From positions 62,001 through 126,000 of the forward strand of contig JANWUV010000006.1 in NCBI GenBank assembly GCA_025057975.1: DNA of 64,000 nt. The letters are read 5' to 3'. The notes below the pieces were generated by a model that ran no database searches, had not been told where the DNA came from, and worked only from the letters and a program-made list of their open reading frames with translations. The stretch is from Chloracidobacterium sp. Lineage in GTDB: Bacteria; Acidobacteriota; Blastocatellia; Chloracidobacteriales; Chloracidobacteriaceae. Below are positions 34,684 through 43,820 of the stretch, piece after piece. The position numbers and the translations under genes were made by a program. Numbering within the stretch: position 1 is the stretch's first letter; the number at the start of each line of letters is the position of its first letter.

Positions 34684-36827
34684 GATTTGGGCGGGGTAGC
34701 TGCAACGCGAAATCCCAAAAACTCGCGGGTAGTGTCAGGCAGTCTCCATTTGCGGCTGGTAGCCTCCGCATCGGACAACGGTGAGGCAAAGTGTCCGCCA
34801 CGGTAGACCTTGCACTCCAAATCGCGTCCGGTAGGGCGGTAATCGCTGCCCGGATAGACAGTAAAATCGGATGCCGTCCACTCGCAGACGTTGCCGCCCA
34901 TACCAAAAACACCGAAGGCGCTTTTGTCGCGGGTATTGTTCGGCTCGACGTTGACCGGCAACAACAGGACCTGAGCCGTGTTGATGGCCTGCCGAGTATT
35001 GGCCATCCCGTCACGCCAGAAGCTGCCCCATGGGAAGATGCGTCCATCCGTACCGCGTGCTGCGTATTCCCACTCCGCTTCTGTCGGTAGGCGAAATGTC
35101 ATGCCGTCCGGGTTGGTTTTGGTCAGCCATTCACAGTAGGCGCGGGCGTCGTTCCATGACACCTCTGTGACGGGAAAATCATCCTGTCCGGGCGGATAGC
35201 TTCCCTGCTTCCAACTGCGCGGAGCCGGATGACCAGTCGCGTCAACAAACCGTTTGTATTCGGCGTTGGTTGTTTCGTACTTGGCCAGATAGAACGCGCC
35301 GACGGAAACCGTGTGGGCCGGGGTTTCATCTAACGGCACGCGCTTATCCGCCGTGAACTCATCGCCGCCCAGATCGCGTCCCATCGAAAACGTCCCCGCT
35401 GGGATGAACACGAAGTTTTCAAGCGACTTTGGAATCGCTGGTTCGGAAGGCCGCGGCGTCGCCGCCGGCGTTGGACGCAGATTCAACCAGCCGGCAAGCT
35501 GGACGCCGCCGATCAGGAAGCTCAGGACGGCGACGCCCGCCACGGCGTATAGCAACCAAGTGGAGCGTTTGGAAACCGCTTCGTCAAGCGGCAGCCCACT
35601 ACCATAAGCCCGCGTCTCTCCCTTGGAGACCGGGGACGCCGCTGGTTTGAGTGTGTCGGCGAGTTCGCTGGGGTTGTCTGGGGGAAGTGTGCGGCCGTCA
35701 GGCAGCACACGCGGCGTGAGATTCGCCGCCGCCAACAATGCCTGTGAAAATTCCTGCGCCGTACGAAAACGGTCACTTGGCGACTTCTCTAGCGCCTTGT
35801 GGATGACAGCCGCCACGGCTTCGGGAATCTCCGGGTTGCGCTCCCGTAGGGGCGGCGGCGGCTCGTTGAGGTGCTTGAGTGCAACGGTAATCGGACTGTC
35901 ACCGTCGAAGGGCGGCTGGCCGGCGCACATCTCATACAGCACGACGCCCATCGAGTAGAGGTCGGCGCGTCCATCAATGGCGCCGCCCCGGCACTGTTCC
36001 GGGGACATATAGCGCGGCGTCCCCATCATCGTCCCTTCAGTCGTCATGTTGGCGACCGTGGAAGTCTGGATTTTAGCGATGCCAAAGTCGAGCACCTTGA
36101 CGACTTCCTCGCCGTTTACCTCAGAGCGCGCCAGAAAGATGTTGTCCGGCTTGAGGTCGCGGTGTGTGATGTTCCGGCGATGCATGAACTCCAGCACCGC
36201 GAAAACCTGTTCAGCGTAGCGGACGAGTGTTTCAAGCGGCAGGCGACCCTTGCGCGCCAGTCGTTCACGCAGCGTTTCGCCCTGCAAAAACTCCATAATC
36301 AGGTAGCAGTCACCCTGTTCCACGCCATAGTCAATGACGCGCACAGCGTTTGGGTGCTGGACGCGCGCCATCGCCTTGGCTTCGCGTTTGAAGCGCTCGA
36401 CCGCTTCGGGGTCGCTTGACAGGGTGCTTGCCATGATCTTGATGGCAACCAGCGTCTCCAGTTCGCAGTGACGCGCTTGATAGACGCGTCCCATCCCACC
36501 GACGCCGAGTAGACGCAGGATTTCGTACTTGCCCTGAAAACGCTGACCCACCGCCAGCCCCTCCACCGGGCGTTGGCGGGGCGGGGAAGTTTCACCGCTG
36601 ACCGGTTGCGTCGGGGGAGCGCCGGCGCGAATAGTGATGTCCGGGACAGACGACTCCGGCATCGCGCCAGTCCCAAAGCGAATCGTCTGCGCCGAAGTCG
36701 CGCCCGGTGTGGCAGTAGCAGAGTGAGCGCCCGCCGCCGAAGCTTCGGTCGGCGCTGGCGGGGCGGCAGATGAGGCAAGCTGTGTCCGATCAGTTGCACG
36801 CGATGCGCCGTCGGGTTGGGCAGCCAT
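34680..36827 (-). CDS. Membrane Ser/Thr protein kinase with extracytoplasmic SUMF1-like domain
   Basis: The 715-residue protein has a Pro/Ala-rich N-terminus (1-95), a complete Hanks-type kinase domain with GVGGMGRVY (109-116), Lys130, HRDLKPDN (222-229), DFG 247-249 and SPEQ, then a juxtamembrane linker, one membrane segment (about 423-447) and an extracytoplasmic FGE-sulfatase/SUMF1-type domain (about 472-712) with PAGTFSMGRD, LPTEAEWEYAARG and GNVCEW. The family-terminal GFRCA reads GFRVA, so the paired Cys of true formylglycine-generating enzymes is missing; it is more likely a sensor module. Kinase motifs are intact. It is followed by a PEGA gene in the same operon. Confidence 0.95.
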   Translation of the reverse strand: MAAQPDGASRATDRTQLASSAAPPAPTEASAAGAHSATATPGATSAQTIRFGTGAMPESSVPDITIRAGAPPTQPVSGETSPPRQRPVEGLAVGQRFQGKYEILRLLGVGGMGRVYQARHCELETLVAIKIMASTLSSDPEAVERFKREAKAMARVQHPNAVRVIDYGVEQGDCYLIMEFLQGETLRERLARKGRLPLETLVRYAEQVFAVLEFMHRRNITHRDLKPDNIFLARSEVNGEEVVKVLDFGIAKIQTSTVANMTTEGTMMGTPRYMSPEQCRGGAIDGRADLYSMGVVLYEMCAGQPPFDGDSPITVALKHLNEPPPPLRERNPEIPEAVAAVIHKALEKSPSDRFRTAQEFSQALLAAANLTPRVLPDGRTLPPDNPSELADTLKPAASPVSKGETRAYGSGLPLDEAVSKRSTWLLYAVAGVAVLSFLIGGVQLAGWLNLRPTPAATPRPSEPAIPKSLENFVFIPAGTFSMGRDLGGDEFTADKRVPLDETPAHTVSVGAFYLAKYETTNAEYKRFVDATGHPAPRSWKQGSYPPGQDDFPVTEVSWNDARAYCEWLTKTNPDGMTFRLPTEAEWEYAARGTDGRIFPWGSFWRDGMANTRQAINTAQVLLLPVNVEPNNTRDKSAFGVFGMGGNVCEWTASDFTVYPGSDYRPTGRDLECKVYRGGHFASPLSDAEATSRKWRLPDTTREFLGFRVAATPPKS

Positions 36828-36854
36828 AGTGGAGCGGTGACGTTGCGTTGAGGG

Positions 36855-37508
36855 TTACTTGGCTTTGAACTTTACCTTGCCGTCCACAATGTCCACAGTG
36901 AAACTGACTTGCGACGTGTTGCGTTCAGCGCAGAGTTTCTGGGCGTTTTGGACGACAATCTGGCGAAACTGCTCATAGGTAGTGGTGTTGGCCTCGCCGA
37001 CCGTCCGCTTAGCGTTTTGCAGGCTTTCGTAGAGCTTGCGGATGTTGGCTTCCTGTTGCTCCTGCGGAGCATTGCGGCTAATCTGCACCGTCGTCGGTTC
37101 AAAGCGCGGCGGAAGTGGATTCCGCAGAAAATCACTAAACACGGCGTCTACATCGAGCTCGTCAATGGCTTCACTGAACGCCTCACGGCGCTTTTCTTCA
37201 CTCTCCCGGAAGTTGGCTAGATATTGAGCGCGGAGGTCGCGACCTTCCTCTCGGTCTTTGATCGTTCGATCCCAGAGCCGCCGGAACGCCACAAAGCGCG
37301 CCGTAATCTGATTGAAGCGGAATCGCTGGTGAAACCGCATCGAGCGATTTTCCTCCAGCTTCTTAATCATCGCTTCCACGCGCCACTTTGTATCGTAGGG
37401 CGGGCGGTCGCGGCCGCCGTTGAAATACACGTCAAACTCGATTTTGAGGCGACGGATTTCCTCTTCGAGTTGCGTCAGCTGCTCGTCGAGTGACTTGGGT
37501 TCGCTCAT
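36855..37508 (-). CDS. Coiled-coil protein resembling the MXAN_5187 C-terminal family
   Basis: The 217-residue protein begins with a coiled-coil helix (LDEQLTQLEEEIRRLKIEFD), continues VYFNGGRDRPPYDTKWRVEAMIKKLEE and has mainly helical charged sequence to its end. The YFNGG and PPYDTKWRVE segments are like a family seen in Myxococcota and Acidobacteriota next to signalling proteins. No enzymatic motif or signal peptide. It lies 27 bases upstream of the kinase gene and may be a cytoplasmic partner or substrate. Assignment by recall only. Confidence 0.6.
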   Translation of the reverse strand: MSEPKSLDEQLTQLEEEIRRLKIEFDVYFNGGRDRPPYDTKWRVEAMIKKLEENRSMRFHQRFRFNQITARFVAFRRLWDRTIKDREEGRDLRAQYLANFRESEEKRREAFSEAIDELDVDAVFSDFLRNPLPPRFEPTTVQISRNAPQEQQEANIRKLYESLQNAKRTVGEANTTTYEQFRQIVVQNAQKLCAERNTSQVSFTVDIVDGKVKFKAK

Positions 37509-37511
37509 GCC

Positions 37512-39449
37512 CTAATCCTCACGGTAATGAGTGTACGGGAAGCCTACACGACCTGCGTGTGGATTGCATGCGGCGGTGTGTAAACCGCCCCAGCCGGGTG
37601 TCGCCGATGCGCGTTGCCGCCGCCCCTGCTGACAGCACTGACAGCCGGCCGTCGCTTGAAACCGGCCTTCCAAGTCACCCTGTTGGTCGGCGCGCGTCGC
37701 CGTCGGCTCTCCTGCAAGTTCCCGAATGAGCCGGTGATCGGGGTCGAAGCGAACAGCCCGCGGCGGCGTCGGCGCTTCGACCGAGAAGGACTGCTCCGCC
37801 TGCGCCTCAATCATCCACCGAAGCCGGCTGACGCCGTTGGCCCACACAATCTCAACATCGGCTGGCGTTCGGAAGAACTCCGCCTGCGGAAAACCGCCCC
37901 GTAGGCCGCGCGCTGGCGACTGTCGAATCGTCACCGTGAGCCGCTTGCGTTTTGGGCTGTACCGGTGGGAGACGGTGAAGACCGGGTGGCCCATCCGATA
38001 TACCCACTGGTCGAAGAACCAATCCAGTCCCATCCCAGAGGCGTCTTCCATGGCGCGACGGAAGTCGTGGGTTTCGACGTTCTGAAACTGGTGGCGGGTT
38101 AGGTAAAGGGCGACGCCGCGCCGCCAAGCTTCATCGCCGACGACATAGCGCAGCATATCCAAGACGAGCGCGCCCCGCGAATAGGCGTAGGCGTCGAACA
38201 ACTCGTCCGGGTGCGTGAAGCGGCGCGTCACAATCGGCCGCTGTCGCCCTTGGTTCCAAGCGGTGTGGTAGGTTGCGTGGTGCTCCTCCATGATCGAGCG
38301 TAATCGTGCTTCGCCGAAGCGTGCGCCCATGTAGAGCGCCTCAAAATACGTGGCGAAGCCTTCGCTAAGCCAAATTTCCGACCAGTCGCGGCAAGTGACA
38401 AGATTGCCAAACCACTGGTGCGCCAACTCATGCGCCTGAAGGGATTCGACGCCATCCAGCGGTTCGTTGCGTCGGGGCAGCATGGCGTCGGAAAGATGCG
38501 TGGTTGTGATGTTTTCCATTCCGCCGCCAAACTCGGCCACCATCGTCTGGGCATACTTGGCGTAGGGGTAGCGCACGCCGGTCTCTTGAGAGAAAAAGGC
38601 CATCATGTGCGGCAGGTTGGCGAAGGCGCGGCGGGCGTCTTCATACCGGTTTGGATACACGTAGGATTGAACAGGGATGCCGTCGTACTCGCCTTCAATG
38701 ACACGGTATTCGCCGACAGCGACCGCGAGGAGGTAACTGGCGTGTGGTTGTTCCATTCGCCAGTGAACGGTGTGCGTGCCGTCACCGTTGTCGGTATCCG
38801 CAACCAGCCGCCCGTTGCTTACCACGATGTATGAGGTTTCAACCGTGGCGCGCAGCTCGGAGGTAAACTTGTCGCTGGGGAAGTCAAAGCATGGAAACCA
38901 GTTGCGGTTGTACTCGGTTTCACCTTGCGACCAGATTTGACGCGGACGGTTTGGGCGTTCCGGCGTCGGCTGGATGAAGGTCAGGCCCGTACCGAAGACG
39001 CCAAACAAGCCGCCTTTGGGGGGTGTCGCTGTCGCTTCATAGGCAATCTCTAGCGTCAGCGGCTCGTCGCGGCGATAGCGACGATCAAGGGTGATGATGA
39101 GCTTTTCAGCCGCTTTGTTGTGGGTGTAGTCAAGCGCGGCGCCGGTTTCGGTTTTGACGGAAAAGACGCGCATCGGTTCTCCGGCGTCCAGGACAAGGCG
39201 GGACAAGTCCGACCGGACGGGCTTGAGCGTCAGCCGCGCTGCACCACCGACTTTCTGCGTCTTCCAATCAAAGTGTAGGTCGAGCGCGACGTGCTGCGTA
39301 TCGAAGTCATTGATGCGTGTCCACTGGACAGGCGGCGCTTCCGGGGTCGCGCGTTGGGCGTGTGAGACCATCCTGGCGGGCCCTAGCAGGGCAAGTCCGA
39401 TGAGGAGAAAAAGTGGCGTGAAATGATGAATGGGGCGGGCAGTGGACAT
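37512..39449 (-). CDS. M1-family zinc metallopeptidase, exported
   Basis: The 645-residue protein has a signal peptide (TARPIHHFTPLFLLIGLALL), then the M1 aminopeptidase fold. The substrate N-terminus motif GGMENIT and zinc site HELAHQWFGN followed 18 residues later by the Glu ligand in LSEGFATYFE are intact. It should trim peptides outside the cytoplasm. The ATG at 39449 places the signal peptide correctly. The last 65 residues after RELAGE are Arg/Gln/Gly-rich and do not look like normal M1 sequence, possibly a shifted C-terminus. Confidence 0.92.
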   Translation of the reverse strand: MSTARPIHHFTPLFLLIGLALLGPARMVSHAQRATPEAPPVQWTRINDFDTQHVALDLHFDWKTQKVGGAARLTLKPVRSDLSRLVLDAGEPMRVFSVKTETGAALDYTHNKAAEKLIITLDRRYRRDEPLTLEIAYEATATPPKGGLFGVFGTGLTFIQPTPERPNRPRQIWSQGETEYNRNWFPCFDFPSDKFTSELRATVETSYIVVSNGRLVADTDNGDGTHTVHWRMEQPHASYLLAVAVGEYRVIEGEYDGIPVQSYVYPNRYEDARRAFANLPHMMAFFSQETGVRYPYAKYAQTMVAEFGGGMENITTTHLSDAMLPRRNEPLDGVESLQAHELAHQWFGNLVTCRDWSEIWLSEGFATYFEALYMGARFGEARLRSIMEEHHATYHTAWNQGRQRPIVTRRFTHPDELFDAYAYSRGALVLDMLRYVVGDEAWRRGVALYLTRHQFQNVETHDFRRAMEDASGMGLDWFFDQWVYRMGHPVFTVSHRYSPKRKRLTVTIRQSPARGLRGGFPQAEFFRTPADVEIVWANGVSRLRWMIEAQAEQSFSVEAPTPPRAVRFDPDHRLIRELAGEPTATRADQQGDLEGRFQATAGCQCCQQGRRQRASATPGWGGLHTAACNPHAGRVGFPYTHYRED

Positions 39450-39582
39450 TGGCGCTTGATTTGTCGGGCAATCGAGGTAATGTGCGTGCGCCTTTACTTT
39501 GTAATCTTCTTTCAATCAGCGGCACAACCGACCGTTTGGCGTTCGGCTGCGGCCGGGCGGACGCGCCCCAAGCGCATTCCCG

Positions 39583-40986
39583 ATGACTGAGGAACCCAAA
39601 CTTCGGCGTGAATTGACGCTGACCGATGCGCTGGCGTTGACCGTCGGTACGATCATCGGCACTGGAGTGTTTTTGAAAACCGCCGTTATGGGACAGAGCC
39701 TTGGCTCACCCTTGGCTGTGCTGGCCGCGTGGGTTGCAGCCGGATTACTGTCGTTGGCCGGGGCGCTCACGTACGCCGAACTGGGGGCGATGCTGCCGCG
39801 CGCCGGCGGGGAGTACGTGTTTTTACGCGCCGCTTACGGCGACCTGCCAGCGTTCCTTTACGGCTGGATGCGGTTCACGGTTGCGGCCGCTGGCTCGATT
39901 GCCATCTATGGCGTCGGCTTTTCCATTTTTCTGGGCGGTCTTGTGGACTACGGCGCAGCGTGGTACGCGCCCACCTTTCATATCTTTGGGGTGGAAGTTT
40001 CGTGGCGGTTCGGCGCGCAGCAGGTCACGGCGATTGGCGCGATTATTGTTTTCTCGATTCTCAACGGTTTGGGCGTCGTGATCGGCGGTCGGGCGCAGTC
40101 ATTCCTAACGGCTGTCAAGGTGGCGGCGATTGTCATGATTGTCGGCGGCGTGTTGTTTGGTTCGCGGACGGGAAACTGGGCGAATCTTTGGGTTTCTGAC
40201 TGTCCAGCGACTATCAGTGCAGCGACCTTTGGAGCGGCAATGTTGGCCGCGCTGTGGGCCTTCGACGGATGGAACAATTTGCCGATGGCGGCAGGCGAAG
40301 TGCGCGACCCCGGACGGAATATACCGCGCGCGCTGATCATCGGGATGGTGATTGTACTGGCGGTGTACGGCTTGGCGAACGTGGCTTACTGCTACGCCCT
40401 GCCGATGAGTGCGATTGTGACGGCCAACTCGACAGCCTATCCTGACGCGCCGCCGGTGGCGACCAAAGCCGTTGAGACGTTTCTCGGCGACGGCGGGTCG
40501 CGGTTGGTGTCGGCGGCGTTTGTGCTGTCGAGTTTGGGCGCGCTCAACGGCTCGATTCTGACCAATGCGCGCGTACCGTACGCCATGGCGCGCGACGGTC
40601 TGTTTTTTGCAAGTTTTGCGCGGCTCAACCGCGCCGCCGTGCCGGCGTGGGCTATGACGGCGCAGGCGTTGTGGGCCTGTATTTTAGCCGTGTCGGGGAC
40701 GTTTGATCAGTTGACCGACTACGTTGTGTTTGCCTCGTGGGTGTTTTACGCACTGGCGACGGCGGGGGTGTTTGTCTTGCGCCGGACGCAGCCGGAAGCG
40801 GAACGCCCCTACCGGACGCTGGGCTATCCATTGGTCCCGCTGGCATTTCTCGCCGTAGCTGGATGGCTCATCATCAATACGCTGCTAACCAGTCCGGTGT
40901 CGTCGGGGATCGGATTAGGCATCATCGCCCTTGGGCTGCCGCTCTACTGGTTCAATCGCCGCCAAACGGCTCGCGCGGCGGTCTGA
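39583..40986 (+). CDS. APC-family amino acid permease
   Basis: The 467-residue protein has about 12 membrane segments and the APC opening LTDALALTVGTIIGTGVF with LTYAELGAMLPRAGGEYVFLRAAYG. A WAFDGWNNL motif and the GVFVLRRTQPEAERPYRTLGYP linker are as in the LAT/serine-threonine exchanger subgroup. It imports or exchanges amino acids across the inner membrane. Substrate cannot be read from sequence. Confidence 0.93.
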   Translation: MTEEPKLRRELTLTDALALTVGTIIGTGVFLKTAVMGQSLGSPLAVLAAWVAAGLLSLAGALTYAELGAMLPRAGGEYVFLRAAYGDLPAFLYGWMRFTVAAAGSIAIYGVGFSIFLGGLVDYGAAWYAPTFHIFGVEVSWRFGAQQVTAIGAIIVFSILNGLGVVIGGRAQSFLTAVKVAAIVMIVGGVLFGSRTGNWANLWVSDCPATISAATFGAAMLAALWAFDGWNNLPMAAGEVRDPGRNIPRALIIGMVIVLAVYGLANVAYCYALPMSAIVTANSTAYPDAPPVATKAVETFLGDGGSRLVSAAFVLSSLGALNGSILTNARVPYAMARDGLFFASFARLNRAAVPAWAMTAQALWACILAVSGTFDQLTDYVVFASWVFYALATAGVFVLRRTQPEAERPYRTLGYPLVPLAFLAVAGWLIINTLLTSPVSSGIGLGIIALGLPLYWFNRRQTARAAV

Positions 40987-41108
40987 GCCGATCAGCCAAG
41001 GCGTCTTCTCCGTCGTATTCGGCTTTGACGGTTCTCCATCGTTGGGAGCGCCGACAAGCCTGCGGTAATTGTCTTCGTCATCACGCAGTGACCCCCTTTG
41101 CTGGCTTC
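40987..41108. other. Gap between permease and glycosyltransferase
   Basis: 122 bases between convergent genes; nothing recognisable. Confidence 0.4.
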
Positions 41109-41870
41109 TTAGTCGCCGGGCAGCCGCGCCTTGGCGTACTTCAAAAACACATAGTGCGCCGCAAACCATGCGATGCACAGACCAGCGAAGCCGTCAAGGC
41201 AACCAAGCTGTATGACGTACGTCTTGAAGAACGTCGCGGGCGGCCAGAGCAGCAGTTTCCACAACGGTATGCGCCGCCCACCCACCCGTAGCTCCTGCGC
41301 CGCCAGATCAGTGTAGCGGTTCGTTTTGGCCTGATGCTCAGCCAGCGAGTTGATGGCTTCGTGCTCAATTTCGCCGTCCAGCCGTCCCGTCGGCCCGGTC
41401 GGCTCGAAAGACTCATGGACAAACTCGCCGCGCCACTGGCCCGCCCCGCGTCGGTAAAGTCGCAACTGTCGGTCGGGATACCAGCCGCCGTACCGAACCC
41501 AGCGCCCAAGATAGCGGTTGCGCCGGCGAACAGTAAACGCGACATATGGCCCTGGCGCAGCGATGGCGCGGCGGACGGCAGCGCCCAGCGTTGGCGTGGC
41601 ACGTTCATCGGCATCCAGGCAAAAGATCCAGTCACAGGTTGTCAGGGTGTCGCCGAAATTTCGCTGTGCAGCGTAGTTAGTAAACGGGTGGCGTACGGCG
41701 CGCGCACCGCAGGCGATGGCGACCTCCTCTGTTGCGTCGGTGGTCGCCGCGTCCACCACGACAATCCGCTCATCCGCCCAAGCGACAGACGCTAAAGCCG
41801 CCGGTAGCCGGGCGGCCTCGTTACGGGCAATCAGGACAGCGGCGACGGAAGGTGTAGGCTGTTGCTTCAC
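41109..41870 (-). CDS. Glycosyltransferase family 2 (WaaE-like)
   Basis: The 253-residue product starts with the GT-A fold opening AAVLIARNEAARLPAALASVAWADERIVVVDAATTDAT, then the DxD-type segment FCLDADERATP. RNRYLGRWVRYGGWYPDRQLRLYRR is characteristic of the WaaE/KdtX group that adds sugars to the inner lipopolysaccharide core, followed by a C-terminal membrane-associated helix. I prefer GTG at 41870; the frame also allows 41954. No other polysaccharide gene is adjacent. Confidence 0.85.
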   Translation of the reverse strand: MKQQPTPSVAAVLIARNEAARLPAALASVAWADERIVVVDAATTDATEEVAIACGARAVRHPFTNYAAQRNFGDTLTTCDWIFCLDADERATPTLGAAVRRAIAAPGPYVAFTVRRRNRYLGRWVRYGGWYPDRQLRLYRRGAGQWRGEFVHESFEPTGPTGRLDGEIEHEAINSLAEHQAKTNRYTDLAAQELRVGGRRIPLWKLLLWPPATFFKTYVIQLGCLDGFAGLCIAWFAAHYVFLKYAKARLPGD

Positions 41871-42031
41871 CGGCGGACAGATAGAACGAAGGCGTTGAAC
41901 CTCGTGGGACTGAAAGGCAGCGGCGTTCTGCGCTGTTGTGTGGCGTTCCGCCACTGAACCGCCTATCGTTGGCGGCCAAATATGCGGTCTTTTTTATCCA
42001 AAGTCCTTTTCGTTCTAAGGAAAAAAGTTCT

Positions 42032-43153
42032 ATGCGGATCATAACGTACTTCGGCAAGGGCGGGGTCGGTAAGACGACGCTCGCGGCGGCGACGGCGCTC
42101 GCGTGCGCCGCACGCGGTTGTAAGACGCTGCTCATGAGCGTCAGCGCCGGACACAATCTTGGCGATATTCTGGGCGTCGCCGTCGGTCACACGCCTACTT
42201 CCGTTGTCCCCAATCTTGATGGGCGTGAAGTTAGCGCACTGGCGGAAATGCGCGCGCAGTGGTCGCAGATTCAGGACTACGTTGCCACCATTTTGCGCGG
42301 CATCGGCACGGGTAAGTCGGCCTATGTCCAAGAGGTCGTTTTGTTTCCGGCTTTAGAAGAGTTGACCGCCATGACAGAAATCTGGCGGGCCATTAGTGAG
42401 GCGCAATACGAGGTCGTTGTTGTGGATACACCGCCCACCGCCGGTATGATGACATTGCTGGCCGGGCCGGAAGGTCTCAAGTGGATTCTTTCCAGCATTG
42501 AGACTTGGTATCGCCGTTTAGCGCTGCTGGCGACGCCAGTCATGCAGGCGTTGTTTCCCAACCGTAACCCGATGGACATGCTTCCTGAAATCAGCAGGCG
42601 CGTTGGTGAAATGCGCGCGGCGCTAACCAACCCAGAAATCACTTCCCATCGCTTGGTGACGCGGCCGGAACAAATCGCCGTCAAAGATGGGTTGCGGCTG
42701 GTGACATATCATTACTTGTATGAGTGTCCCGTTGAGAGCGTGTTTGTCAATCGTGTTCGGGGCGCGGCGGAGGAACGAGCGGCGCTTGAGTTTCTCCGTT
42801 CCAAGGTGAACGGATTGCCGGTTGTGGAGATTCCAAACCAGTTGGCGGAGCCAATTGGGATCACGGCGCTGACGGCGTTGGCGGAGCAAGTCTTCAAAAC
42901 CCATGACCCTCTAGCGCAAGCAACGCCGTCTCCGCTGATGACACTAGAGAGCGCCGCTGACGGGCAATACGCCCTGAAGTTGAAACTGCCCAATCTGGAA
43001 CTTGACCGGCTTGATCTGGTGACACGGGCCGGCGAGCTTGTTCTCGAAATCGGCCACTTCAAGCGGAATGTGCTACTGCCGGCCGAAGTGCGGAGTAAGG
43101 AGGCTGTTGGTGCGGATTACAGCGGCGATACGCTAACGATTACCTTTGCCTGA
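42032..43153 (+). CDS. ArsA-like ATPase (GET3/ArsA family)
   Basis: The 373-residue protein begins with a deviant Walker A FGKGGVGKTT, includes a switch region VVVDTPPTAGMM and the family-typical NRNPMDML loop, and ends with a small beta domain (about residues 300-373, LKLKLPNLELDRLDLV...) similar to the alpha-crystallin-like tail found on ArsA homologues. No arsenite-binding Cys triad is seen, so tail-anchored protein or other hydrophobic-client handling is likelier than arsenite export. AAGGA precedes ATG 42032. The stop lies 10 bases before the proposed start of the cation-efflux gene. Confidence 0.87.
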   Translation: MRIITYFGKGGVGKTTLAAATALACAARGCKTLLMSVSAGHNLGDILGVAVGHTPTSVVPNLDGREVSALAEMRAQWSQIQDYVATILRGIGTGKSAYVQEVVLFPALEELTAMTEIWRAISEAQYEVVVVDTPPTAGMMTLLAGPEGLKWILSSIETWYRRLALLATPVMQALFPNRNPMDMLPEISRRVGEMRAALTNPEITSHRLVTRPEQIAVKDGLRLVTYHYLYECPVESVFVNRVRGAAEERAALEFLRSKVNGLPVVEIPNQLAEPIGITALTALAEQVFKTHDPLAQATPSPLMTLESAADGQYALKLKLPNLELDRLDLVTRAGELVLEIGHFKRNVLLPAEVRSKEAVGADYSGDTLTITFA

Positions 43154-43163
43154 GTTTGCCCAA

Positions 43164-43781
43164 ATGGGTGTGTATTGCGAGCATGATTGCGCTTCGGAAG
43201 CGCTGTATGGACGTCAGCGCCGGACGCTGCAAATTGCCTTGACCATCAACACTGTCATGTTTGGGGTGATAGTCGGTGCGGCGCTCTATGGTCGCTCGAC
43301 GGCGCTGCTGGCTGAAGGTCTCGACAACCTAGGCGACGCCTTGACCTACGGCCTGAGCCTCTACGTTGTGTCGCGCGACCGTGCCGCCAAAGCGCGCGTC
43401 GCCTTGTTCAAGGGCGGTCTTATCTTCTTGGCGGCGACGGTTGTGGCAGGGCGGATCGTTCACCATTTGCTCAACCCAAACGCGCCACTGTTTGAAGTCA
43501 TGAGTGTGTTTGCGCTGCTTGGCTTGGCGGCAAATGGAACCTGCTTGTGGTTGCTATGGCGGCACAGGAGGGAAGACATCAACATGAGTTCCGTGTGGGA
43601 ATGTTCGCGCAACGATGTGACGGCGAACATATCTGTGCTGGCGGCGGCCGGCTTGGTGTGGCTGACCGAATCGGCTTGGCCAGACCTCATCACGGCGACG
43701 GGTTTGGTGTTGCTGTTGCTGCGCTCATCGGCGCGGGTGCTTGGTTCGGCGTTAAGTGAGCTGCGCGCCGCGACAAGTTAA
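43164..43781 (+). CDS. Cation diffusion facilitator-type transporter
   Basis: The 205-residue protein has a short His/Cys N-terminus (MGVYCEHDCAS) and six membrane segments with metal-site residues LAEGLDNLGDALTYG (DxxxD) in helix 2 and ECSRNDVTANISVL in helix 5, as in zinc/cobalt CDF efflux proteins. It lacks the cytosolic C-terminal domain of standard CDF proteins, as short CDF members do. The start at 43164 is chosen since 43146 overlaps the ArsA gene. Metal unknown. Confidence 0.87.
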   Translation: MGVYCEHDCASEALYGRQRRTLQIALTINTVMFGVIVGAALYGRSTALLAEGLDNLGDALTYGLSLYVVSRDRAAKARVALFKGGLIFLAATVVAGRIVHHLLNPNAPLFEVMSVFALLGLAANGTCLWLLWRHRREDINMSSVWECSRNDVTANISVLAAAGLVWLTESAWPDLITATGLVLLLLRSSARVLGSALSELRAATS

Positions 43782-43820
43782 CCCGCAACGCACCCAACGA
43801 TGTATCGAATGGGTTTGCGC

